This document shows positions 41,141-50,862 of a stretch of 64,000 bases of DNA, one piece after another. The position numbers and the translations under genes were made by a program. The stretch covers positions 177,277-241,276 of the forward strand of contig NZ_JALEKL010000004.1 in the NCBI RefSeq assembly GCF_022768985.1, given 5' to 3'. Position 1 is the stretch's first letter, and each line of letters opens with the position of its first letter. Below the pieces are notes generated by a model. That model was not told where the DNA came from. It searched no databases and saw nothing but the letters and a program-made list of their open reading frames with translations. The DNA is from Methanosphaera sp. GTDB lineage: Archaea; Methanobacteriota; Methanobacteria; Methanobacteriales; Methanobacteriaceae.

Positions 41141-42040
41141 ATGTATGATGTTGTTATTGTTGGAGCAGGACCTGCAGGTCTTACAGCAGGAATATATGCT
41201 GGACGTTCAGCACTTAAAACTATAATTATTGATGAAGCACAAAGTGGTGGAACTGTAAATGAAGCACCTCTTATTGAAAACTATCCAGGATATGATGAAA
41301 TAGCTGGTATGGATTTAGCAGAAAAGATTACAACTCAGGCAAGTAAGTACTGTGAAATACGGGAATTTGCATATGTTGAAGATATTACAAAAAATAGTGA
41401 TGATACATTTAATGTTACAGTAGATGATGAAGTATTAAATACACGCTTTGTAATTCTTGCAACAGGTACAAAGTATAAAACCCTTGATGTTGAACATATC
41501 GATGAATATACTGGTCGTGGAGTATCATACTGTGCTGTTTGTGATGGTGGATTTTTTATTGGTCGTGAAGTACTTGTTGTTGGTGGAGGAAATTCTGCTG
41601 CAACAGAGGCATTATACTTAAATCGTATAGGTGTTAATTGTTCAATAGTGCACAGACGTGATGAGCTTCGTTGTGATGGTAAATTAAAATCTGACATTAA
41701 AGAGGCAGGAATTAAGGTTTACTGGGATAGTGAAGTTAAAGCAATTAATGCTTCATCAAAGCTTGAATCTGTTGTAATTCATAATAAGAAAACTGGTGTT
41801 GATGAAACAGTTGATGTTGCAGCTTTATTTGTTGCAATAGGTCATGATGCAAATAATCAACTTGCAGTTGATTGTAATATTAAATGTGATGATAATGGAT
41901 ATATTATTGTAGATAGTGATATGCAAACATCAACTGATGGTATTTTTGCAGTTGGTGATGTTACAGGTGGAATAAAACAGATTATTGTTGCAGAAGCTCA
42001 GGGTGCTGTTGCAATTTCAAAGATTGATTCATTAATTTAG
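41141..42040 (+). CDS. trxB: Thioredoxin reductase
   Basis: FAD-dependent disulfide reductase of 299 residues. FAD motif GAGPAG at 8-13, redox cysteines CAVC at 131-134, NAD(P)H site VVGGGNSA and C-terminal FAVGDVTGG are all present. The ATG at 41141 follows GGAGG by 11 nt; an upstream TTG overlaps that site. The electron donor, NADPH or F420, cannot be told from the sequence with confidence. An AAA ATPase follows closely. Confidence 0.92.
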   Translation: MYDVVIVGAGPAGLTAGIYAGRSALKTIIIDEAQSGGTVNEAPLIENYPGYDEIAGMDLAEKITTQASKYCEIREFAYVEDITKNSDDTFNVTVDDEVLNTRFVILATGTKYKTLDVEHIDEYTGRGVSYCAVCDGGFFIGREVLVVGGGNSAATEALYLNRIGVNCSIVHRRDELRCDGKLKSDIKEAGIKVYWDSEVKAINASSKLESVVIHNKKTGVDETVDVAALFVAIGHDANNQLAVDCNIKCDDNGYIIVDSDMQTSTDGIFAVGDVTGGIKQIIVAEAQGAVAISKIDSLI

Positions 42041-42069
42041 TTAATGTGTAATTAAAATATGATAGGAGG

Positions 42070-43203
42070 TTGATTATAATTAGTGGTAATAGAATGGATG
42101 GCAGATATCTTAATGAAAATCAGATAATGTATGAAATTAATAAAAATAGAAAAGAGGCAAAGTTTGTAATACTTGAACCTGTGGGATTTCCTATAGAAAG
42201 TAGTTATATTGAAACTCCAGATATTAAAGTTACAAATAAGGAATTATTTGAAATGTATGCACATGAACAGTGGGGTGGATATAGGGTTCATAAGGATCAG
42301 TTTATATTTGATCAGAAGCTCATCCCGGATTTTGCATTCCGTGTTGCTGATGTACGTCCTGATAATTCAACTATTACAAATAATACATCTGTTCTTGTAA
42401 TTTCATCAAATGATAGTAAATCTAAGGTTGCTGTTCCAAAACGTAAATTTAAAATTGATGATGTTATTGGACAAACTAAGGCTAAAAATAAGAGTCGTAT
42501 TATTACAAAGTACCTTGAGGATCCTGATAAATTTAAGGGTTGGGCTCCTAAAAATATATTATTTTATGGTGTTCCTGGTACTGGTAAGACCATGCTTGCA
42601 CAGGCTCTTGCATCAGAACTTGATGTTCCAATTCGTATGATTAAGGCAACTAGTTTAATTGGTGATCATGTTGGTGATGGTGCAAATCAGATTCATGATT
42701 TATATGAACAGGCACGTCAGATAAAGCCTTGTGTCATATTTATTGATGAAATTGATGCTATTGCTCTTGAGCGTAAGTATCAATCCCTTCGTGGTGATGT
42801 TACAGAGATTGTTAATGCTCTTTTAACTGAGATGGGTGGTATTGATGATAATGAGAGTGTTATTACAATATGTGCTACTAACAATCCTAACATGCTTGAT
42901 TATGCATTTAGAAGTCGTTTTGAAGAGGAGATTGAATTTACACTTCCAAATAGTGATGAAAGACGTCAAATATTTAGAAATTATATGAAGACTCTTCCTG
43001 TTGATTGTAGATTTAATTTAGAGGCAACTGTTGAGAAAACTAAGAAGTTCTCTGGTCGTGATATTAAGGAGAAGGTTTTAAAAGTTGCACTTCATAAGGC
43101 TATTATTGAAGATCATGATTATATTTCAGATGCTGATATTGATTATGCAATAAGTCAATGTAAAAAAGAGATCAGATCTCCTGCTGATACTATGTTTACA
43201 TGA
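42070..43203 (+). CDS. AAA-family ATPase with novel N-terminal domain
   Basis: ATPase of up to 377 residues. Residues 1-115 form a domain I do not recognise. The AAA module follows: Walker A GVPGTGKT at 167-174, Walker B CVIFIDEIDA at 221-230, sensor 1 in CATNNPN and arginine fingers near R281 and R283. The pore region reads around GDHVGDG. The start is unclear: GGAGG (42065-42069) abuts the TTG at 42070, too close for use, and the first ATG (42094) is 24 nt away. An unusual ATT or ATA start at proper spacing cannot be excluded. It follows trxB by about 30 nt. Confidence 0.82.
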   Translation: MIIISGNRMDGRYLNENQIMYEINKNRKEAKFVILEPVGFPIESSYIETPDIKVTNKELFEMYAHEQWGGYRVHKDQFIFDQKLIPDFAFRVADVRPDNSTITNNTSVLVISSNDSKSKVAVPKRKFKIDDVIGQTKAKNKSRIITKYLEDPDKFKGWAPKNILFYGVPGTGKTMLAQALASELDVPIRMIKATSLIGDHVGDGANQIHDLYEQARQIKPCVIFIDEIDAIALERKYQSLRGDVTEIVNALLTEMGGIDDNESVITICATNNPNMLDYAFRSRFEEEIEFTLPNSDERRQIFRNYMKTLPVDCRFNLEATVEKTKKFSGRDIKEKVLKVALHKAIIEDHDYISDADIDYAISQCKKEIRSPADTMFT

Positions 43204-43312
43204 GTATTTAGGAGTATTTTTTTCTATTCTTTTTTTCTTTTTTTTATATTATGAGTTATTATAAGTTTTAAGTTATAAGTTATAATTTTTTATTTTTTCA
43301 TAGAATAATTTT

Positions 43313-43448
43313 TTCCGATTGATTAATTTTTCAACTAAATTTTAGTTCCGACTAATTTTAAGTAAAATACAAAAACATTATATATAACTTATTATAAACC
43401 ATTATCTAACGGAAACACTTTTCCTACTTAGGTCGGAAATCTCTTTCT
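43313..43448 (+). promoter_or_regulatory. gdhA promoter with GGAA-N6-TTCC operator-like sites
   Basis: A TATA-like ATTATATATAAC lies at 43378-43389. GGAAACACTTTTCC (43411-43424) matches the GGAA-N6-TTCC operator known for the nitrogen regulator NrpR in Methanococcus. A second site (43435-43448) differs by one base. Both fall at or just after the expected transcript start. Upstream, TTCCGA occurs twice 33 nt apart (43313, 43346), the inverse of the CGGAA of the downstream sites. Confidence 0.6.
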
Positions 43449-43468
43449 GAAATTTGTGTTAAACATGA

Positions 43469-43501
43469 CTAGAAACACCACACAATGGTGTTATCTTCTA
43501 G
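43469..43501 (+). promoter_or_regulatory. Two-part hairpin in the gdhA leader
   Basis: AACACCA (43474-43480) pairs with TGGTGTT (43486-43492) around a 5-nt loop. Flanking CTAGA (43469-43473) pairs with TCTAG (43497-43501) across a 4-nt bulge. The structure sits in a leader of about 160 nt, 67 nt before the gdhA start. Confidence 0.5.
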
Positions 43502-43514
43502 ATTAAAATTATAA

Positions 43515-44903
<1,389 letters not shown>

Positions 44904-44935
44904 TCACAGAAATTTTAGAAAAAGAAACAAGGTCA

Positions 44936-44971
44936 ATGATGAGAACTTCTCTCATCATAACTTCTTTTTTT
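44936..44971 (+). terminator. Hairpin terminator after gdhA
   Basis: ATGATGAGA (44936-44944) and TCTCATCAT (44950-44958) form a perfect 9-bp stem with a 5-nt loop, followed by a T-rich tract ending in seven T. It looks like a bacterial intrinsic terminator, unlike most gene ends here. Confidence 0.75.
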
Positions 44972-45199
44972 ACAACTCTTTACTACATAAACACCTAAAA
45001 ACTAAAACTATTTTCTTAAATAAATTACATTAAATAAATTACATTATAAAAATTACAAATTTGATCTCTCATTTTTTTTTATGTAAATAAAAAAATATTT
45101 ACTCTTTTTTTAATAGAAATAATAAACATTAACAAAATAAAAAAAAAATACTACTAATTTTTTTATATAAAATTAAAAACTTAAAAGGATTATAATATT

Positions 45200-45610
45200 A
45201 TGAGTAAAACAGGTTCAAAAGAAGAAAGAGACCTAGTTAACATGTTATGGGATGTGGGATTTGCAGCAATGAGAGCACCAGCAAGTGGAGGTGCAACAAA
45301 AAGACCACTACCTGATGTACTTGCAGGAAATGGAGAACTATATCTTGCAATAGAGGTAAAATCATCACGTCTTGAACACATATACATTGACAATGAAAAA
45401 ATTACAAATCTAAAAGAATTTTCAAAAATATTTGGATCAAAATCATACATTGGTGCAAAGTTTATACGAAAACCATGGAGATTTATAAAACTAGAAGACT
45501 TACACATAACACCAAGTAACAACTATCGAGTAAATCAAGAACTTGCATTCACAAAAGGAATAGACTTTGATGAAATGATAGAAGAAAGCAAGCAAACTAA
45601 ACTATTATAA
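45200..45610 (+). CDS. hjc: Holliday junction resolvase Hjc
   Basis: Structure-specific nuclease that cuts four-way junctions. 136 residues, normal size. The archaeal resolvase active site is present: E9, D39 in PDVLAGN, and E52 with K54 in IEVKSS. AAAGGAT lies 10 nt upstream. It stands alone between gdhA and the repeat region. Confidence 0.95.
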   Translation: MSKTGSKEERDLVNMLWDVGFAAMRAPASGGATKRPLPDVLAGNGELYLAIEVKSSRLEHIYIDNEKITNLKEFSKIFGSKSYIGAKFIRKPWRFIKLEDLHITPSNNYRVNQELAFTKGIDFDEMIEESKQTKLL

Positions 45611-45611
45611 T

Positions 45612-45673
45612 CACCACCACATGAAAAGTAGAAGGACACATGAGTATACATAATACTCTAACTTATTTTTTTT
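45612..45673 (+). terminator. 3'-end element after hjc
   Basis: CACCACCAC lies just after the stop. A hairpin GAGTAT / ATACTC (45642-45658) and an eight-base T run (45666-45673) follow. Confidence 0.55.
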
Positions 45674-45719
45674 AGATAAAATTAGCTGCAACCAATTATA
45701 ACTTTTATGAAAACATAAT

Positions 45720-46051
45720 TGCTACCACCTGTTGCTACCTGGTAGCAGTGAGTGGGTGCTATCATGTAGCACTTTGATATCTTCAAAACGAAAGTATACC
45801 CTACTTTTTGAAATTGATTGAAATGAAATTTATCATTAGTATTTAAAAGAAAAAGTAAATTAAAATTTTATATATGATATTTTTTATGAATTATATATTA
45901 TTTAAATGTTTTATAAAATGAAAAATTAAATTTTAGGGGGATACCTTTTCAAATCTGAAAATGAAACTGCTACCTGATAGCAGTGGGTAGGTGCTACCTG
46001 CTATCACTAATTGCTACCATTTTATGTAAAATAATTTTTGAAATTGGTAGC
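45720..46051. repeat. GCTACC/GCTATC repeat region
   Basis: Two 41-nt direct repeats, 45733-45773 and 45968-46008, agree at 33 of 41 positions. Each contains inverted halves such as GCTACC-T-GGTAGC. Further GCTACC or GGTAGC hexamers lie at 45721, 46012 and 46046. Nearly all copies are GC-rich islands in AT-rich DNA. The region lies between hjc and the 3' end of the ribbon-helix-helix-like gene. It resembles iterons or protein-binding sites. Confidence 0.6.
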
Positions 46052-46057
46052 ATTTTA

Positions 46058-46077
46058 AAAAAAAGTAAAAAAAAATA
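46058..46077 (-). terminator. U-tracts after the ribbon-helix-helix-like gene
   Basis: On the minus strand two long T runs (46069-46077 and 46058-46065) directly follow the stop codon. No C-rich element is seen. Confidence 0.45.
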
Positions 46078-46079
46078 AT

Positions 46080-46661
46080 TTAGTGAAATATTGATTTTAA
46101 TAAATTAGGATCTATTCCATCAATTTTATGAATAGGTTTTTTTAGAACTTCTTCAACTGTAATTTTATTATCAATAATAAGTTCTACAATATTCCATACG
46201 ATATAAAAATCTACATGTTTACTTTTAGACATACTTTTTGCTAGTTGGTGGAGAGATTTTCCTCCAGTTTTTCCAATTTTTTTATCATGGTCACGGTTTA
46301 ATTTATTTTCTTTATGAAGATATTTGATAATTTCTTTAATCTCATTTTCTGTATATTTATAAACAATTGGAGTTTTATTAATTTTAGATTCTAATTCTTT
46401 TATTTTGATATTATTAAGTTTTCTTTTTTCTCTTTTATGTTTCAATAGATTTTCAAGTTCATTAATATCATTGTCTAATTCTTCATTAGATCTTTTTAAA
46501 ACTTCAATTTCTATTTTTTCATCTCTATAAAATTCTGGAATTAAACTTTCTGTAGCTTTTATTAGAAAAGTAGAAGTTTTAATATCAAATTCTTCTTCTA
46601 AACCATCTAAAATTCTATGTGTATGTTCAGGGAGTCTAATATTTTTGGATTTATTAACCAT
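46080..46661 (-). CDS. Putative ribbon-helix-helix / coiled-coil DNA-binding protein
   Basis: Orphan protein of 193 residues, not assigned to a known family. Residues about 3-45 (KNIRLPEH then two amphipathic helices) fit a ribbon-helix-helix fold. Residues about 48-105 are charged and coiled-coil-like with many Glu and Lys. The last 85 residues form a separate basic-to-neutral domain with KTGGKSLHQLAK. The ATG at 46661 is preferred, 9 nt after GAG; another ATG is nine bases upstream. Codon use is poorer in G and C than in the neighbours. Repeats at both flanks suggest a partition, replication or regulatory protein from an accessory element; this is inference. Confidence 0.6.
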   Translation of the reverse strand: MVNKSKNIRLPEHTHRILDGLEEEFDIKTSTFLIKATESLIPEFYRDEKIEIEVLKRSNEELDNDINELENLLKHKREKRKLNNIKIKELESKINKTPIVYKYTENEIKEIIKYLHKENKLNRDHDKKIGKTGGKSLHQLAKSMSKSKHVDFYIVWNIVELIIDNKITVEEVLKKPIHKIDGIDPNLLKSIFH

Positions 46662-46706
46662 TACTAACATCTCTTCTTTTTTGAATAATGCTTGTAAATA
46701 AGAATT

Positions 46707-46817
46707 AAACTATCAAATAAAAGAGATATTATAAAAATAGTGTTAAGTATAATAATAATAAAAAATGTATATACTATTGTATTGAATCACTATTTTAACT
46801 CTTAGTTATGATAGTTT
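46707..46817. promoter_or_regulatory. Nested inverted repeats around the promoter of the RHH-like gene
   Basis: A TATA-like stretch (46766-46775) is flanked by AAAATAGTG (46734-46742) and CACTATTTT (46788-46796), and further out by AAACTATCA (46707-46715) and TGATAGTTT (46809-46817). The arms share CTAT(C)A elements with the downstream repeats. Short repeats in AT-rich DNA can arise by chance. Confidence 0.35.
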
Positions 46818-46839
46818 TTTTATACTAATTTACAATTTT

Positions 46840-46878
46840 TAAGGAACTCTATGAATCGCTAAATTTTAGAGTTCCTTA
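46840..46878. repeat. Perfect 12-bp inverted repeat between pyrK and the RHH-like gene
   Basis: TAAGGAACTCTA (46840-46851) and TAGAGTTCCTTA (46867-46878) flank a 15-nt loop. It could end the pyrK transcript, although the following U-tract is weak, or mark an element border. Confidence 0.55.
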
Positions 46879-46983
46879 TTTTACTATTATATAGAACTTT
46901 TTCTTATATTAACTTTACATTAAACTATTTTTATAAAATTTAATTATTTTTCATAATTTAACTTCTAAATAACTTTAAAAAAT

Positions 46984-47033
46984 AAAAAAGAGAAAGAGAT
47001 TGGGAGTTTATGTTTTTTCTTGTGGTGGGTAAT
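46984..47033 (-). terminator. 3'-end signature after pyrK
   Basis: On the minus strand ACCCACCACA (about 47022-47031) and a second CTCCCA precede T-rich DNA ending in a T6 run (46984-46989). Confidence 0.5.
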
Positions 47034-47038
47034 CTATT

Positions 47039-47851
47039 TTAGTATTTTACTATACTTCCTGATGCATCTCGGCGGTATTTTCCAAATTCTGATAGTTTTG
47101 ATAGTTGTTGTTTGTCAAATACTGGTCCTTCAACACATACACGTTCTCCTGTGTCGTCCATACAGCATTGTCCACAGATTCCTATTCCACATTTCATGTA
47201 TCTATCTAGTGCCATTTGACAGTCGATGTTGTATTTTATGCTAAGTTCATATAGTTTGTATGTCATTATTTCAGGACCACATCCTATTATTACATCGTAT
47301 TTTCCTGTTTGTAGAAGTTCTTCTGCAAGTTGTGTACTAAATCCATGATATCCTCTTGATCCATCATCTGTACATTCATATACTTCTTCATTTTTTTCTT
47401 CAAATCTCTGTGTAAATACAAGTTCATCTTTGCTGCTTGCTGCTGATATTAGATCTACATCATCATAGAATTCAGATAGTGATGCTATTGATGCAACTCC
47501 TGATCCTCCTCCTACTGCTAGTATTTTTTTGTATCTTTCAAGTTCATATCCATGTCCATATGGTCCTCTTATTCCTATAAGATCTCCTTCATCTACATTT
47601 TCATATAGATTTTCTGTAAATGGTCCTGCTTTTCTTACTGTTATTCCCATGAGGTTGTTTTGTTTATCTATTACTGATATTGTCATTGGTTTTTCAACTT
47701 CAAGATCCCATACCATTACAAATTGTCCTGGTTTTATGTCATCTGTTATTTGCCATGGAAATATGAATGTTTTTACTGTTGGTGTTTCTATGATTGTTTG
47801 TTTTATTTCTACAACTTTTGGAACTTCATCATCATAAATGTTTTCTAACAT
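47039..47851 (-). CDS. pyrK: Dihydroorotate dehydrogenase electron-transfer subunit
   Basis: Ferredoxin-reductase-like subunit that carries electrons from PyrD (type 1B) to NAD or another acceptor. 270 residues: flavin-binding KPMTISV segment, nucleotide site AVGGGSG, and a C-terminal 2Fe-2S site in CGIGICGQCC with a further Cys in RVCVEGP. It directly follows pyrD, 20 nt away, in one operon. Confidence 0.93.
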   Translation of the reverse strand: MLENIYDDEVPKVVEIKQTIIETPTVKTFIFPWQITDDIKPGQFVMVWDLEVEKPMTISVIDKQNNLMGITVRKAGPFTENLYENVDEGDLIGIRGPYGHGYELERYKKILAVGGGSGVASIASLSEFYDDVDLISAASSKDELVFTQRFEEKNEEVYECTDDGSRGYHGFSTQLAEELLQTGKYDVIIGCGPEIMTYKLYELSIKYNIDCQMALDRYMKCGIGICGQCCMDDTGERVCVEGPVFDKQQLSKLSEFGKYRRDASGSIVKY

Positions 47852-47871
47852 GTAAATTCTCCCCTCAATTT

Positions 47872-48789
47872 TTATAGTCTGTGTGATAATCCAATGATTT
47901 CTTTTATATTTTTATATCCATTGTCTTTTAGGAATATTTCTAAGTCATTGCTGATTTTAGAAAATATTTCAGGTCCATCATACATTATTGCTGTTCCTAT
48001 TTGTAGTAGTGATGCTCCTGCATATAGGAATTCAAGTGCATCTTTGTAGTCTTTTATTCCACCTACTCCAAAGATTGGTATGTCTACTGCTTCATATGTT
48101 TTATATACACATTTTAGTGCTACAGGTTTTATCATTGGTCCTGCTATTCCACCAAATTTATTATTTAGTATTGGTCTTGCAGTTTTATAGTCTATTCTTA
48201 GTCCTGGTCCTAGACTGTTTATGAGTGTTAGTGCATCTGCTCCTGCATCTTCTGATGCTTTTGCTATTTCTGTGATGTCTCGTACATTTGGTGTGAGTTT
48301 TACTATGATTGGCACATCATCTATTGCATCTTTTACACTGCTTACTATGTTATGTGTTAGTTCTGGATCTTCTCCTATGTTTGATCCAAATCCACATTTT
48401 GCATGTGGACATGATACATTTAGTTCAAATGCATCTACATAGTCTTTTGTTCTTTGTGCTACATCTATGAATACATCTTCACTATCACCATATATTGATG
48501 CTATTACTGGTGTTTGTGGACGTATTTCTTCAAGTTCTTTTAGTTCTTCTTTTTTTGCTTCTACTCCAGGGCTTGCTAGTCCTACTGAGTTTATTACTCC
48601 ACCTTCTATTTTTACTATTGTTGGATTTTCATATCCATCATTTGGTTCTATTGAGAAGGATTTTGTTACTATTCCTCCTGCTCCTGCTTTTGCAACCATC
48701 TTCATTGAACTTGCTGTTGTTCCAAGAATTCCAGCAGCTAAAAATAGTGGGTTTGAAACTTTCATTCCAAGAATTTCATTTTCTAACAT
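47872..48789 (-). CDS. pyrD: Dihydroorotate dehydrogenase, type 1B catalytic subunit
   Basis: FMN enzyme of pyrimidine synthesis that oxidises dihydroorotate to orotate. 305 residues, class 1B. The catalytic cysteine lies in ELNVSCPHAKCG near residue 130; NPLFLAAG at the N-terminus and GVGGIKDYKDALEF near the C-terminus hold FMN. GGGAG lies 12 nt before the ATG. PyrK follows as its electron-transfer partner. Confidence 0.95.
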   Translation of the reverse strand: MLENEILGMKVSNPLFLAAGILGTTASSMKMVAKAGAGGIVTKSFSIEPNDGYENPTIVKIEGGVINSVGLASPGVEAKKEELKELEEIRPQTPVIASIYGDSEDVFIDVAQRTKDYVDAFELNVSCPHAKCGFGSNIGEDPELTHNIVSSVKDAIDDVPIIVKLTPNVRDITEIAKASEDAGADALTLINSLGPGLRIDYKTARPILNNKFGGIAGPMIKPVALKCVYKTYEAVDIPIFGVGGIKDYKDALEFLYAGASLLQIGTAIMYDGPEIFSKISNDLEIFLKDNGYKNIKEIIGLSHRL

Positions 48790-49086
48790 AACTAATTTAA
48801 TCTCCCAAAAAGTCTATTTGATTTTTTATTATATTTTATTTTTGTTTGATCATATTAAAAAAAGTATAATATTATATTTATTTTTGGGCAAGATTAATTA
48901 ATGAGATATTCTAGGTATGCTGTTATCCTCAATTAAATTAAATAAATCATAAATTAAATAAGTAAATATATTGAAAATATATAAAATTATTAAATCTAAA
49001 TACTAAAATAATAAAACAATATCTAAAATACTAAGTAATTAAAGTATGTTATCTACATGAAGTTATAATAATTAATTAAGTTCTAT
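48790..49086. other. AT-rich gap upstream of pyrD
   Basis: No gene seen. A TATA-like stretch for pyrD lies at about 48864-48880 on the minus strand. The rest is featureless AT-rich DNA up to the sucC transcript end. Confidence 0.45.
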
Positions 49087-49114
49087 AAAAAAAATAAAAA
49101 AATAGATGGGGGTT
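49087..49114 (-). terminator. 3'-end signature after sucC
   Basis: On the minus strand CCCCC (49108-49112) is followed by two T runs of seven and eight bases. It marks the end of the korDABC-sucC operon. Confidence 0.65.
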
Positions 49115-49149
49115 ATGTGAAGAATTATGCTATATTTATATTGTGAAAT

Positions 49150-50271
49150 CTACTCTTCATCTTCAAGTGAGTGAAGAATTTCAATAGCCTTAATAGCTGA
49201 TCTTTCCATTGATGTTTCAAATGGAATTCCATGATCTGAAAGTATTTTCTGACCTTCAACTTCTTTAGTACCAGTAAGACGAATAACAATAGGTTTATGG
49301 ATATCACTTTCTTCTCTTACTTTAACTATAGCTTCAGCAACAGTATCAGCACGAGTAATACCACCAAGCATGTTAAAGAATATAACTTTTACATCATCAT
49401 CTTTAAGAACAAGGTTAAGTGCATCTTTAATAATATCTTCTGCAGCTCCACCACCAATATCAATAAATGTAGCAGCTTTTTCACCATAGTATTCAATTAA
49501 ATCCATAGCTGTTAGAGTTAAACCTGCACCATTACCAATTACTGCTATGTTACCATCAAGTTTTACATATGCAAATTTATCATCTTTAAATTCATCAAAT
49601 TGTTTAATTTTTGTATGTCTGAAACTTGCATCATCATCAATAGCCATTTTTGCATCAGCAGCAATAAATTCACCATCAGCTGTTTTAATTAATGGGTTAA
49701 TTTCAACAACTGTTGCATCATATTCATTAAATATGTTGTATAATTTAAGGATAATATCTCCAATTTTTGCAATTTCACTTGTATCTACACCCATTTGAAG
49801 TGCAATGTTTCTTGCCTCATATGGCATAAATTCCTTAATTGGATTAACATATTTTTTAACAATTTTTTCAGGTGCTGTTTTTGCAACTTCTTCAATTTCC
49901 ATTCCACCAGCAATACTTGCCATTATAAGAGGTTGTCTTACATCACGATCAAGAATAACTGTAAGATAGTATTCTTCAACTTTATTTTCAACTTTTTCTT
50001 CAATAAGAACTTTTTCTACTTTTTCGCCTTTAATTGTTTTATTAAATAAGATTTCTGTTTTTTCAGCTGCTTCTTCTGGTGTATCTGCAAATAAGATACC
50101 TCCAGATTTTCCTCTTCCACCTGTTAATACTTGTGCTTTTACAGCTACAGGTTTTCCAATTTCACGTGCAAATTCTGCAGATTCTTCAGGTGAATGTGAC
50201 AAGTAGGATTGTGGTGTATTCAAGTTAGCTTGTTTAAATATATTTTTAGCTACGTATTCATGTATATTCAT
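49150..50271 (-). CDS. sucC: Succinyl-CoA synthetase beta subunit
   Basis: ADP/GDP-forming succinate-CoA ligase subunit with an ATP-grasp domain. 373 residues. KAQVLTGGRGKSGG near residues 45-58, EINPL near 190 and GGAAEDIIKDALN late in the chain are typical. It is the last gene of the kor operon, 30 nt after korC, so succinate activation is coupled to 2-oxoglutarate formation by reductive carboxylation. The alpha subunit sucD is not in this window. Confidence 0.94.
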   Translation of the reverse strand: MNIHEYVAKNIFKQANLNTPQSYLSHSPEESAEFAREIGKPVAVKAQVLTGGRGKSGGILFADTPEEAAEKTEILFNKTIKGEKVEKVLIEEKVENKVEEYYLTVILDRDVRQPLIMASIAGGMEIEEVAKTAPEKIVKKYVNPIKEFMPYEARNIALQMGVDTSEIAKIGDIILKLYNIFNEYDATVVEINPLIKTADGEFIAADAKMAIDDDASFRHTKIKQFDEFKDDKFAYVKLDGNIAVIGNGAGLTLTAMDLIEYYGEKAATFIDIGGGAAEDIIKDALNLVLKDDDVKVIFFNMLGGITRADTVAEAIVKVREESDIHKPIVIRLTGTKEVEGQKILSDHGIPFETSMERSAIKAIEILHSLEDEE

Positions 50272-50301
50272 ATATTATGACTCCAAATTAATTATTAGTC
50301 C

Positions 50302-50859
50302 CTAGTTTACTTTTTCAACTATTTTCATTCCTTCACTAAATGCTTTAAGGTTTAATTCTTCGGTTCCAGCAGGTACACTATCAAGAACAGCTTCTTTTGC
50401 AGCTTCTTCTGATATGATACCAGTTGCTTTTACAAATGATCCTAGCATTATGATATTTGCAACAATTTTTTTACCAATTTCTTGATCTGCTGTTTTTGTT
50501 GCAGGTGACTGATAATATTTTAGTTTTTTATCTTTAATAATATCATCTATTGCATCAATATTTACAAGGTCAGGATCTGCAATTAGTATTGCACCTTCTT
50601 TAATATCATCAATATATTTTAGAAGTGCTTCATGTGACATTACAACAAATATTTCAGGATTTTCAACTTTAGGATAGTCGATTTTTTCATCACTAATTAC
50701 AACTTCTGTACGTGATGCTCCTCCTCTTGCTTCAGGACCATATGATTGTGTTTGTACAGCATAGTTATGATCAAAAAGTGATGCAGCTTTTGCAATTACA
50801 ATACCTGCCATAAGTATACCTTGTCCACCAAATCCTGCTATTCGAATATCTTTTCTCAT
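50302..50859 (-). CDS. korC: 2-oxoglutarate:ferredoxin oxidoreductase gamma subunit
   Basis: Gamma domain of the 2-oxoacid:ferredoxin oxidoreductase. 185 residues with GFGGQGILMAGIVIAKA at the N-terminus and SYGPEARGGASRTEVVIS, both characteristic. It follows korB by 3 nt and precedes sucC. Choice of 2-oxoglutarate over other oxoacids rests on the four-subunit order and the sucC link. Confidence 0.93.
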   Translation of the reverse strand: MRKDIRIAGFGGQGILMAGIVIAKAASLFDHNYAVQTQSYGPEARGGASRTEVVISDEKIDYPKVENPEIFVVMSHEALLKYIDDIKEGAILIADPDLVNIDAIDDIIKDKKLKYYQSPATKTADQEIGKKIVANIIMLGSFVKATGIISEEAAKEAVLDSVPAGTEELNLKAFSEGMKIVEKVN

Positions 50860-50862
50860 TTC

